The translations under genes and the position numbers were made by a program. DNA of 34,344 bases from Lingula anatina. Taxonomy: Eukaryota; Brachiopoda; Lingulata; Lingulida; Lingulidae. Shown one piece after another: positions 20,182 through 32,205 of this stretch (position 1 is the first letter of the stretch; each line of letters starts with the position of its first letter). The stretch covers positions 201,434-235,777 of the forward strand of contig NW_019775691.1 of NCBI RefSeq assembly GCF_001039355.2. The letters are read 5' to 3'. Below the pieces are notes generated by a model. It was not told where the DNA came from, ran no database searches, and saw nothing but the letters and a program-made list of their open reading frames with translations.

Positions 20182-20339
20182 TATGGAAACATGACTACTT
20201 TAACTTTGTTTATATCTCTAGCAGTATTATGTCCATGTTGTCTGTGGTGTAGATACAATAATGGTACCGAACTGGTCACGAAATGAAAGCAGTGACGTGG
20301 GGGATTTGAAACAACTCTATGGGTGTATTCCCAGAGATT

Positions 20340-20762
20340 TAGATCGATCCAGAGATTAAGATTTACACCCCATTTCCATAGATTAGATCGACCTACTTTA
20401 GATCGACCTAACTCCCTGGGGGTTCACGCTAAATAGCTGTCAGCCGGGCGGACACGAAAGTTAATTACCCCTTATAACTTGTAGTAGGCGGGGACGGACA
20501 CTTAAGGGGGATTATCTGACAGTAATCTAGTGAGACTCCCCGCGGTGATAGATCGATCTAAAGTTGTGGGAATAGACCCTTAGATCGACCTAACTCCCTG
20601 GGGGTTCACGCTAAATTGCAGTCAGCCGAGCGCGCACCATAGTTAATTACCCCCTTAAAGCTTTCAGTAGGCGGGACAGACGCTTAAGCCGGCTAAGCTG
20701 ACAGTAATCTAGTGAGACTCCCCGCAGGGATAGATCGATCTAAAATCTATGGAAATGGGGTC
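20340..20762. mobile_element. Two tandem diverged copies of the TAGATCGATCTA MITE
   Basis: Both copies share with the element at 11777 the blocks TAACTCCCTGGGGGTTCACG, GTTAATTACCCC, CAGTAATCTAGTGAGACTCC and the terminal TAGATCGATCTA, but read in the opposite orientation. The first copy ends near 20580 (GTGGGAATAGACCC) and the second begins at TTAGATCGACC. The outer end GGAAATGGGGTC matches the solo copy's terminus. They lie about 160 nt past the membrane-protein stop, possibly in its 3' UTR. Confidence 0.7.
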
Positions 20763-23700
20763 TATGATATAAATTATAAGTACGAGTAAGTTGGGCCTAT
20801 ACACGATATATTATTATATGCATATTATTATGTGCACACCACCCCGTTTGCTGAATCAGGTGGTGAAATGACTCGCATTAACCCAACATCGTCGAGATCA
20901 CGCGAGATTCGCGTTTCCATGGCCCCGTATCATGGCAAATATACAAGCCCGGTCCACCACACATATTTGCATATAGTCAGTAAAGGTTAACCATTTTCAT
21001 GGCAATATGTGCATTATGACTAAGCATTTTTGTGGTATTGGTTTGAAATTGTTGATAAGTGGGAAGCATCAGCCTTGCCCATATTTTATCCATTGAATGA
21101 CGTATTTACGCCCATAGGAAAAACGTGCATGTGCCCTCTATGAATAGGATTCAAATCACATCACAGACTGATAATAATAATAATACCAAACGAGAATTCA
21201 TGCTCCATAGCTGTTACACTGCACTGCTTGGTTTACATACTTGTATCATGCAGTGATACGAAAGGCATTATTTTGAATGTCATTGTGTAACGAAATACTT
21301 GGGTATGCGATGGAGTAATTAATGCTTGGACATGCCATACAAACAACCTTAAGCTAAGGGATGTTTTTTATAAGAGAAACTTTGGAAAAGGCAGACGATT
21401 AAGATGATCTCTGTACATAGTATACACATATATTGTAACATGGGTAGGGGAAATTAATATATCACTAATACTATCTAGTACGCCAATCTAGTAGTTAATA
21501 GCACATGAGTAACTTTTCCGTTATTGTTAAAAATACATGTAACTGTCATGCTATGTATCACTGAAATACATTTTTAGTTATTTTCAATTTCTTAATAAAT
21601 TATATAGGCACAATCTAGCAGCTTACGAGTTGCTTGATATATGACGTGATATAAAACTTAACATTTAGTTGCCTTACCCACATATTGGGAATGAGTTTAA
21701 ATTTCCGCCACACTTAACTGTCCATTTGTCCATTTAAACAGACCGCAATGGTCAAAAACGACGTAGATTTATGTCATTTATGTGGTCTTTTGACGTAAAC
21801 AAGGCAGTTAAGGTCATTACACTGGGGACATGTGATCTCATATTTGTAAAACACGTGTCATCTTGTGAAGACAATGTATAATAACACCGCTCTTCAAAGC
21901 CTTTACTGTGTGTCCTAGTAATAACGTGGCCAGCTGGAGCAGCTTACAAACACATATACTTGTCAACACTTTCTCCTAGATGGCACGTCGTATGCTTCTT
22001 GAGACCAATTATATCACCTGATGTAGCGGACCTCAACGGACCTCAATTTTATTTGAAAATAAAGAATGATAAGAATGTTGTTTATTGTGCACGAAATGAC
22101 AAAATGGGGGCATTTGTTCACCCTCTCTAAGTTAAGGAAATAATAATAATAATAATAATAATAAATAATAATAATAATAATAATGATAATAATAATAATA
22201 AAAGACATCGATGCCGTATTAGGGACCACTTAATAGTGAATAATGGGCACCATTATGAATGCATTATCGAATGGAAATATATATATATAGACGCATTATT
22301 GTGTTTTATAGATATAAATTAGTCATCTGTTGTCACCGTTATTGGGATGGACTGAAATGGTCATATTTGTTAATTAACACTGAGATTATGATGACCACAA
22401 CGAACTTCCTGTTAGTCGTTCATCGCAACAATAATAACCCACAAATAATGCCACAATGAAAGAATGGATTATAGAGCCCTGCTTTTTATACAAAATGACC
22501 ACACTCATTAAAATAAAAATCGTATCTGTAATGATGAACAAGACTTGTATAGCAACAGTATAAATGAAAACCAGGATCAAAGGACTGCGCGTTAAATACA
22601 GCAAGGTATCAAGAGAAAATGATTGTCGTTAGATTCGTTACCACTGTCAAAAAATAAATAAATAAATAAACAAATAAATAAATAAATAAATAAACTAAAT
22701 TCAAATACACAGAAAGTAAATGTTCAAAAGCACTCTAAAAAGTGTCACCATCACATTGCGCTAGTTGGGAAAAGAAAAATACGCATTGTTAATTTTAAAA
22801 AAGAATAAGAATAATAATATAGTGCAGACAACACACAAGTCCAAGTAAACTCAAGAGCTTTTAACCATAGACGTCCCATGTCCGTGGGCACGTGCGCTTT
22901 GGGGGTGAGAAAGAACCATTCTATGCTGAAAAGTACCTATCTGAATTAAATACGAACTTGATTCTATGCCATTTCTCATATTGGGTCAACTAAAGGGGGG
23001 GGGGGGGAGAAGGCCCACTTTTTCATAAATAAAACCCCCTTTGAAACTACTCCATGTCTGTATCTCTTCTAGAGATAGTTAGATAGATATTTTATTTGTT
23101 CTGCAATGTGAACAGGAGCACAAGAAATAATACCTTTTTTCTCTTTGTCAAGATCAGCAAGTCAAGCCGTCAAAACTGAACTCAAGATATGAACATATTA
23201 ACATATATCGTTGGTATATTTGTTAGTCCAAAACATGTATGTAAGTTACTCTCTGAACTCCCAAGTTTCACACCACATCACGGAGGTGATTAATTTGTAT
23301 CTGCTGTATTAGTGTTTTGATTGAAGCTAACCAAGGATTAACATTGGTTGTTCGTCACATGAAGTCTTAATATCGCTCTGTGCATAGTGGGTTTATCCCT
23401 ACATGCTAGCCTATATTAGATATATGTCATTCTTGTCAGCACACCTTAGCAACCGTACTATTTAAATTCACAATTGAAATACGGCAGTGATGTGAACTCT
23501 AATGCATGTTTATTATAATGTGTCATTCTATCAGCTATTATGCCTCTGCATTTCTCTCATCATCAGGTTTCAATTACATAACAATATGTTGTGGTCGTTA
23601 TACAAAGAAGGCACAATTTGTACACACTGATGACGGTGATACATCACTCCAGATTAATGACAGTGACAGAAAATATTTATTTCTCAGTGCCGGCGTTGAG

Positions 23701-24708
23701 TGTTACGCATCATTTTCAAACGTTTATAAAGTACTCTCCGAAAAATTAATATCCAGAGTCAAAAATTTCCCTCCTTTATTTTCCCTCCCTCCGTATTGTG
23801 ACCTGTGCAACTTTAAGGCGTACATGCATCACGTAGACGAAGGAGGTACGTCCTCATTCCAAATATTTCAATATTTAAAAATTCACAATAATAATTTGTA
23901 TTCATTTGAAGTCTTAAATCCATATAAATGTTTAGTGGAGTAGCTGAATAGTATGAAAGTATTGTTTTTCAATAACAACAAAGTATAGGCGGTTAGAAAA
24001 CAAGTTAAGCGCTGGCACATGGATCTCTATGGCAATGCACAGACAAAAACGCGAAAAATGATACCTGTTTCTAAATATATTTTCAAATGTTGATGTAACT
24101 TTAGTACCTTAGTTTTAAAATATTTCTTTAGTTTATGTAATAATAAAATTTAGTTAAATCAACTCAATAAATATATAAATAAAATAAATAAATAATAAAC
24201 TTGGCAATATTTATATCTGTTATACAGTTCAAGTAATAAGTTAAAACGAAAATAAAGATTATTCGGTAACATTGACCAGCTTAATGTTTTTTTTATTTAG
24301 ATAAAGATTAAGTATAACGATTAAATATAGCGAAAACAGCATTTCCATTTCCTCTTCTACTTCAATATAATACAGCTTCCGTCATAGGTGACAGCAGAGA
24401 CTTCGACTATAATAAGGCGCCGAGGTAAAGGGCAGTGCATTTTGACACAACCAGAAGTTGTTTCAGATAAAGAATTAGCACTAAATATCACACTGGGAGT
24501 CATTTACGTAGATGGTACGAGGTCTTGACACCTCGACTGGACCGACTGTCACATGACAACTATGACATTTAGCTTGAAGTGTCCTGATGAAGTCTGCGGG
24601 ATAAAAACAAAAAGGTGAAAATTCAAATTCATACCATCTACAGTACTAGAATGTCCAGTCAGATATCTAATATTCATTATTTATTCGTTAGGTGATGATG
24701 AGCTACTT

Positions 24709-24747
<39 letters not shown>

Positions 24748-25167
24748 GTTTTATTATTATTATTTTAAGCACGTAGTATTATCCAACAGTTGAGACGGGT
24801 ACTTCTTTTTCTCTGTGCATACACCTTTTGTAAATCAGCTATATGATAGTTCAGAGGGCAGCCATCATTTTGGTGCCCTCAACCCCCTTTATGAACTGAA
24901 GAGGATAATGGCAATAAATCAAAAATATGAATTTTGGCACCATGGCCCGGCGATCCTCGTCCCCATTCTAACGCGCCATAGCAACCAAACAATAGGACCG
25001 TTTCAATAATTCTTCACCAGTATATGCCGCACTATATAGAAACCCATATAATTCATCCTGAGAGGAAACGGGAAAAGGAGCGCGACAAAATCGAATGTGA
25101 CTAAAGAGGATTGCGCAGAATTCTCGGACAAGGGGTGAACACGGTAACTTACCTGCAGTCCGAGTAG
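20763..25167. other. Gene-poor spacer
   Basis: It contains AAT (about 22140-22202), AAAT (about 22651-22694), G-run (about 22994-23005) and TC (24709-24743) simple repeats. The longest non-repetitive frame is 23506-23943 on the plus strand (145 codons), without a recognisable family or clear splice partners. No gene is supported. Confidence 0.7.
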
Positions 25168-28100
25168 ATGTATTTCTGGATAGTTTACCTCCTTGCCACG
25201 GTTGCGCTGACCGATTCCGGACCAATTGACCATGGCGGGGAGAGTTTGGGTAGGGTTCTGTACTTGGATATGGGTTCCGTGGAGGATAATGTGAGTACAG
25301 TTATTCTGAAAAGTAACCCCAAATATATGTGTCTGATAAATTTTAAAACAACGTTTCTTGTTACTGTTTACAGATTAAATATCGATTGTAAATACATTTA
25401 CTAATTTATTTAATATTCCAAGCCTACTTTAACCCATTTTTGAAATTTGTTTTGAATATTTACCATACACTTCAATCTCAATTTTACACATAGCGCGTCG
25501 CTCTAAATTTACCTCACAAAATTGACGAATTCGATTATCTTATCTAAAATATTTATATATTATATACGATACACTGGTATTATCATCACAGCGACCTGAA
25601 TAATTTCGAACGTAAACAAAATATATTTTTTCTTGTTCTTGTTTTAAAATTACAAAAAAACTGTCTTAAATTTCAAAGTGCGTACTTGAAACACAATGGA
25701 AATGTCACATACAGTTCACATTTAAACTGTATTTTTTTCAGTGTTGATCAAATTGCAAAAATGCCTTAGTGAATGGTCGTACATGTGGAATAAAAATTTG
25801 TACTGGAATTGATAAATATAGCTTTTCTTCAATTTGTCATTACGAATTTTTAAAAGTGGGCTTTAAAATATTATTTCAAAAGTGATAACTTTCATATGAC
25901 GTATACACCAGCAAAACTCAATTTCTAGTCAATTTATTTTAATCGACTAAAAAAACTTTAATTTACACCAATGGAGTGAATTACAAACAAAAGAGGAAGA
26001 TGCTCGTCTGTTGTCTAGAATGTCACACAATATACACCTATTGTAAAGCACATCACATGTGTGTTTTGGAGGAGAGATACACTCTCTTCTTTCAAGCGTC
26101 AGGGCGTGCATATATCTACATAAATGCATTCTGCCATTCGTCACTGTGTGGCTATAAGGACATCCTTGCCTCCTCGACGCGCAGCAACGTCTCACGCATT
26201 GGTTAAATATTTCGTTTTCAAGATGTCTTGGACTATGAACATGCATTTTGGACGATAGATTGATGGTACATATAGAAGTGTAAAGAGTAGTAAGGTACCT
26301 CAATATACTAGTACAAACCTCTAGGCGGTGCCACTGTCGTCTGAAAAGCGTTGACGTATTATACAAGGCACCTGCAAGTTTGACGTCACAATTACCTGGA
26401 CCTAACATGCATTCTTTGATATTAATATATATAATTACTTGTAGCATAGCCTACGACCTAATGTCCGCATATTTGAGGTCTGATAAATAACATTGACTGA
26501 TGACGTAATCACCAAACATAACGTTAACCAATGACGTTATGGTCGATTATTTTCTAATCAGTGAAAAAGGAAAGTAAATCAACCTGACGACAACAATATA
26601 TTTTCCCAGCAAAAACTTAAGAATGGAACTTTTCAGTTAAATCTAGGAAAGCCGAACGCTACCAGCCACCGGAACTATGGCCTTAGCCCGGACCAATATG
26701 AGGAAGCTCGGAGACTGTGGCACAAGATTCAAAACAGAGAGAGGACTCGCGTCGGCAAGGTGAGGGGAAAATATCTCAGTATTACTATCCACAATTGAAA
26801 AATGTCCTATTTCAATTTCAAAAAGTGACGTTTTCTTTGTTTACATACCCTGTAAGGCTACTGAGTTCACACAATTACCGACTGTCAAAACGTTAAAATC
26901 TGTCAAACAAGATTAACCTATGTCTATATATCCAATGTACTAAATATTATGGCGGTCTAAATGACGACCGGTCTTTTAGAACAAAATAATTTAATAAGAT
27001 AAAATATAAAACACCGAATCCATGGGAGAGAATTAATTTGTGATAGGAGAAAACTCGATTTAGCGGGAAAAAATCCAATATCGGACACCTTTGTTGTATA
27101 TTGCATACATGTCCACGCGAAACATGCATTGCAATAATTTTTTCCTAGTAAGAACAGACATTAACTGCAAGCATCGAAACATTATAGAAACGGGATTGCT
27201 TTTTGCATGTTCTCATTGAATGACAACATCCTATTTTCGCAGGCACCATTAGTTGAGAACGAGGTGACAGACATTTTGGCTGGAGATATGATCATGCACC
27301 CGATTTTACTGCGGAGGATTGACGAGCAGCATTCCAGACGTCATAAAAGAAAAATCATCAATTTTGACAGATTTGCGTCTTTAAAGTGGAGCCTTACAAT
27401 ACCGTTCACATACGACCCCAACAATGAAACAGCTCACAGTAAGTGGTGATATCACCTGACCCAAATACAGTTTTCAAATACTTTTGTGTGAAATATTAAC
27501 TGTTTTGATATAGAAACTTATATGAGCGAAACAGGTCTTAATTCTCCACTTTGGTTATTTACTGTTCTTGCGAACATCTCAGAAACTACTGTAAACAAAG
27601 CATTCCATGCTCTTTCTCAGCTGACTCTCAGAAGGAGATAATCCGCGAGGCAATGACCGTATGGGAAGAGAACACGTGCCTCAGGTTTCTGGAGTTAACG
27701 AGCGACGAGGCAGCGGCCATGACCAGCGAGTACATCTTTATAACGGCGCGGAGCTCTGGGTAAGTTCAGTGGTCGCTTTCCAAGCACGTCAACACTGTCA
27801 CGAATCTTTAATTTAAATCACTTTTCGCCTTATGCATCAACAAGTAAGTGATTGTCTTCTTTTCTCTCTACTCTTTTATGTTTATTTTGGACTGAGATTG
27901 TTAAAGTCATAAAAACTGCATATGTCGAGATTTAGGACATGAATTGTGTGCTTGCCAATATGGCTATGTTGTTTTCCCATCAAACTTGCCACTTGTTCAC
28001 ATTTTCCATAATTGCTCCAATGACACTTTTTGAAAAAAAAAACGAACGACAATCCTTTTTGTATTTCATACTTTTTCAAAAACGTTTCAAGAGAATTGCT

Positions 28101-31100
28101 TCTTTACAGTTGCTATTCCTACGTTGGGAGAACAAAAATAGCTCAGGACCTTAATCTACATAGCGCGTGCTTCTCCATGACTGCAGTGAGTATGGAACAC
28201 AACGCAGAAAAAAATAGTTTCCAGGATTGAAATAATTCTACACGCACTTTTCAACTTTGACCAACCCTAAAACTAACTGTCAATCCCAAAACATGCGTTA
28301 TTCACTGTTTTGAACAAGGTTGCTAAAGGCTCACGTTAGAAATGTGTAGATGTATTGTTGGACATCTTTAAATGATAGAATACCGCCTGAAAGTAATTTG
28401 ACCCGATATTTGTAGGTACGTTTGTACGCATAAATGCGTAAATTTGGCAATCTTGTTCGCATATCAGTGTTTTTTCTCTCGAACTGAAGGCATGATAGGT
28501 AGTTGGAAAACACCTATTAACTTCCAGCAACCCCTTTATCTCTCTCATCCCCTTTTAGAGTAAGAGTTGATCTCTTAATCTGCGTTCAGTACGCTTTGCT
28601 GTTGAATTGGTTGCTATATGTCATGCCTTAGCTATCATTTAATAAATTTACGTATTATATCTACTCACAATTCTCTGCTGATTCATATTAAATAGATATA
28701 CAGTAATTTTGCAGACGGGGAGGTTAGAAAGTACCACTGTAATTTCAAACATGATAGGCATGTCTCGTTAATCCATAGAAACCATTTCAACCATGTGCTT
28801 GTTGACTTACGTTTGACGGACGATAAATTTAAGTTAACTGGGCTGGAATACCATTTTACTAATGCAGACACTAGTCCATCAGCTACAAAAGTGATAGATA
28901 ATAATTTATGTAAAAATTATTCTGAAATTTGTAATAGCTATGAAGTATAATTACAATCAAACCTCAAAAGTCAGTTGCGTTTCCCAACTTGGCTAGTGAT
29001 ATTTCTCTCGAACATTTTCAGAAAATCCAAAACATATTTGGAGGGGAGCCCGTTTTGATATCTAACATCCGTGAGGTAAATAATTCACCAAATCCTTAAT
29101 ATAGCCCCTCGTTTCCTTCTGCGCCCAACCCTGTAGCGACCCGTCTCAAAACGAAATCACCAGAAGCACGGCGCACATGTGTTGCGGTTGAACGCTGGTC
29201 CAAATATTACAAAATGGCACAACTCGTACATTGGACATTTAAGACCAAAATTACAGCCGACCTTTAAATTATAAAACTATTATAATCTTAACATTTTTGA
29301 GAAAAAAGTCAAATATCATTACTGACATGGCTGCTACATGTAGGTTCAAGTCAAAGAAGACTCGTTTTTGGTCTTAAAGTTGTCACCACTACGAGTAAGT
29401 TTGTTTTATATGCCTGCACTCTGCTCATTCTCAGTGGGAAACCTTGACGTCACTGAGAATAGCATGCAAGCAGAGTAATGGAAATTAACATTTGCGAGGC
29501 GCTTAACTTAAGGTAAGGATCAAAGAATCAATAAAATAACTGAGCACAACAAATCCCACAACTCTGTGCCAACTTCCCATTGTCACAGACATATATATAT
29601 ATATAATGTGAAAAATACAACACACGTGGACGCATAATGTTACTAGAATATGAGAATGTTTTACAAGAATATGATGAAGGAACATTCTCCCCCAAACGAA
29701 CCCAAAAGCAGCGACGTAGTGCAGCTAAAACATGTCACGTGACATGACAGGCGCTTCACTGGTAGTGGGGAATCTCTTTTATTGGCACGATTCTAAGACA
29801 ACGATAATTTTTATCATTAACGGAAACGAGTGCATATTCTTCCTTATATCTGTCCTTATTCACTACTTGTATTGTTATGCAATTTTATCTTTTTTCAACT
29901 ACTTTATATGTGCTAACAAAAATTGATAATTTAAACAGAACCTTGGACAATTTTCCATTTATTCGTCAAAATATCCACTCCGTATTTCACTCATTTTCAT
30001 TTGACACCCCCACCAACCCCATGGTATGTTTCTGGCTTGCGCACCCAGTAATACGGCTCGTGGCTCGTGGCGCGTGCACTGCTTCAGCTCTGGTGGCAAT
30101 GTAGTTCCTTTTCAAGAGGCCTTTTCACATCGGGTGATAAATTGCAGCTATACACCTGTATAATCAGGTGTGTAGAGCTTGACAACACCTGCAGATAACC
30201 TGGTTGACATGTATGAGAGACATCTCGACACACCCATTTAATGTACAGCAGGAAATAAACTAAAGTTCCCAGTAGGGTAAATATATAGTAGAACCTCTCA
30301 AAATATACCAGTACAGACTGTACCGCTAAAGTATACCGCTCGATGTGAAATGGCCCTAAGACTGACCAGTACAATTGGTTTTACGTACAATAAATCACCC
30401 CCGGTACCACATGCACTTCAGAGTATACTGTACCATGTGAGATACCAGTAATATCACATTTTGTTATAAACCACTCTGTGTATCATCGTTGTACTCGTTC
30501 AAATTAAAACAAATCACATAACTATTCTGATCTATTTTTACAGACGTTACCTTCATTTTAAAAAAATTGCAAATAAAGCTAAACCTTGACTAAACTGATC
30601 TAACCTCTTTCTTTTCAGCTGGGTACCATAGTTCACGAAATGGGTCACGCCATTGGACTATTTCACGAGCACGTGCGCTCAGACAGAGACCTGTATGTTA
30701 CTGTAGACCTCGACAGCACTAAACAGGGATTTGAAGGGAATTTTATCCAACCCGATGCAGGAATGACGACAAATCATGAAGTCCCTTACGACTACGGTTC
30801 TGTGATGCACTATAGGGCCGTCGTAAGTATTCCGTCCTTTTGTTACGTAGCATGTGCATATTACACGTAAAAACAAACACGTTTTTCTACAGATAACAAT
30901 GTTTGAAATGCAATAAAAATGACAACACAGTAAAATTAACTGTATAACACATGAAGTGTTAAGAAGAACTGCAACACGTGATGAAATATTACAATTTGGT
31001 ATTTTTAAAGCCACGTTTGGCAAAAGGCCATATGTATATATACATGTACCTGACAGGTATCTATATATATATTCTCCAAATGATAACATACCAGTCTATG

Positions 31101-32167
31101 TTCCACTATATGTATATAATCCAGGCGTTCAGCGTGGACGGTACAACGCCCACCATACTAACCAACGACCCCCTGTACCAAGGCACCATAGGCCAAAGAT
31201 GGCAGCTGTCCTTCAACGACGCTCTCATTGTTAACAAGGCGTATTGCGCGGGTGAGTACGAATGGATTTATTTCAAAATATTGGGATCTTAGTTATTAAA
31301 TAAAACCCTTGGATGACACATGACAATCCTCTGGCATATTTGCAATGCTGACCTTCGTGTACTAGTAAGTAGTATGTATGGGCATACATGTATGACACTA
31401 TTGGGCCATGCAGTGTAAAACAAGCGGACTCTCCATGTGGAACATAGAGTTCTCCTCCCTTTCTGTCCATACAGGTTAGGTTAAGCGTGACGTTAGTGGT
31501 TCAAAATAATTTTTTTGCGTTATTTCTTTAAATTTATTGCATGTGTGTGTGTTTTTGTGTGTGTTTGTGTGTGTGTTTATGTGTGTGTATGTGTGAGTGT
31601 GTGAAAAAGGGCCTTTCACCGTAAAACAATAGCCAGTTCAGAGTAATGAGGAACTTTGCCACTGCAAATTATATGTTTATTATATACATGAAGTGTAATT
31701 ATTATTATTGTTATCCATAATGTTGTAATTCAAGTTTGAATTATTTCATATCACGAAGACAAATGCACCGGAAGTCACCAATGTAGAAATGGTGGCTATC
31801 CTAATCCCAACAATTGTCTGGTATGCTTATGTCCAGATGGTCTTGCGCCGCCATATTGTACGGAGCCAGAACCACCTGAAATGGGTAAGATAAGAAAAAT
31901 ACGAAGAAAACAATTGTAGAGCTGTATCTTCCTGTTTCTTCTCAATGTTATTTGTGTTGAGGCCTTGACGTAACAGGACTGTCCGGAGACTGGCACATTT
32001 TACTTGTAACACTACAAATAAGACCTACAGAGCTCACTCACTGGTTCATTCCGACCTAGATGGCAATACTTTATGTAGCAAATGAAATGTCAGGATTTTA
32101 TTTATTTATTTATTCATTTATTTTATGTATTAATTAATTAATTAATTAATTAATTAATTAATTTATT

Positions 32168-32205
<38 letters not shown>

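Noticed and set aside
25947-26447. 166-codon minus-strand frame in the first astacin intron
   Set aside because: There is no recognisable domain, no signal peptide and no splice partner. Another frame on the plus strand overlaps it, so the low stop density looks local.
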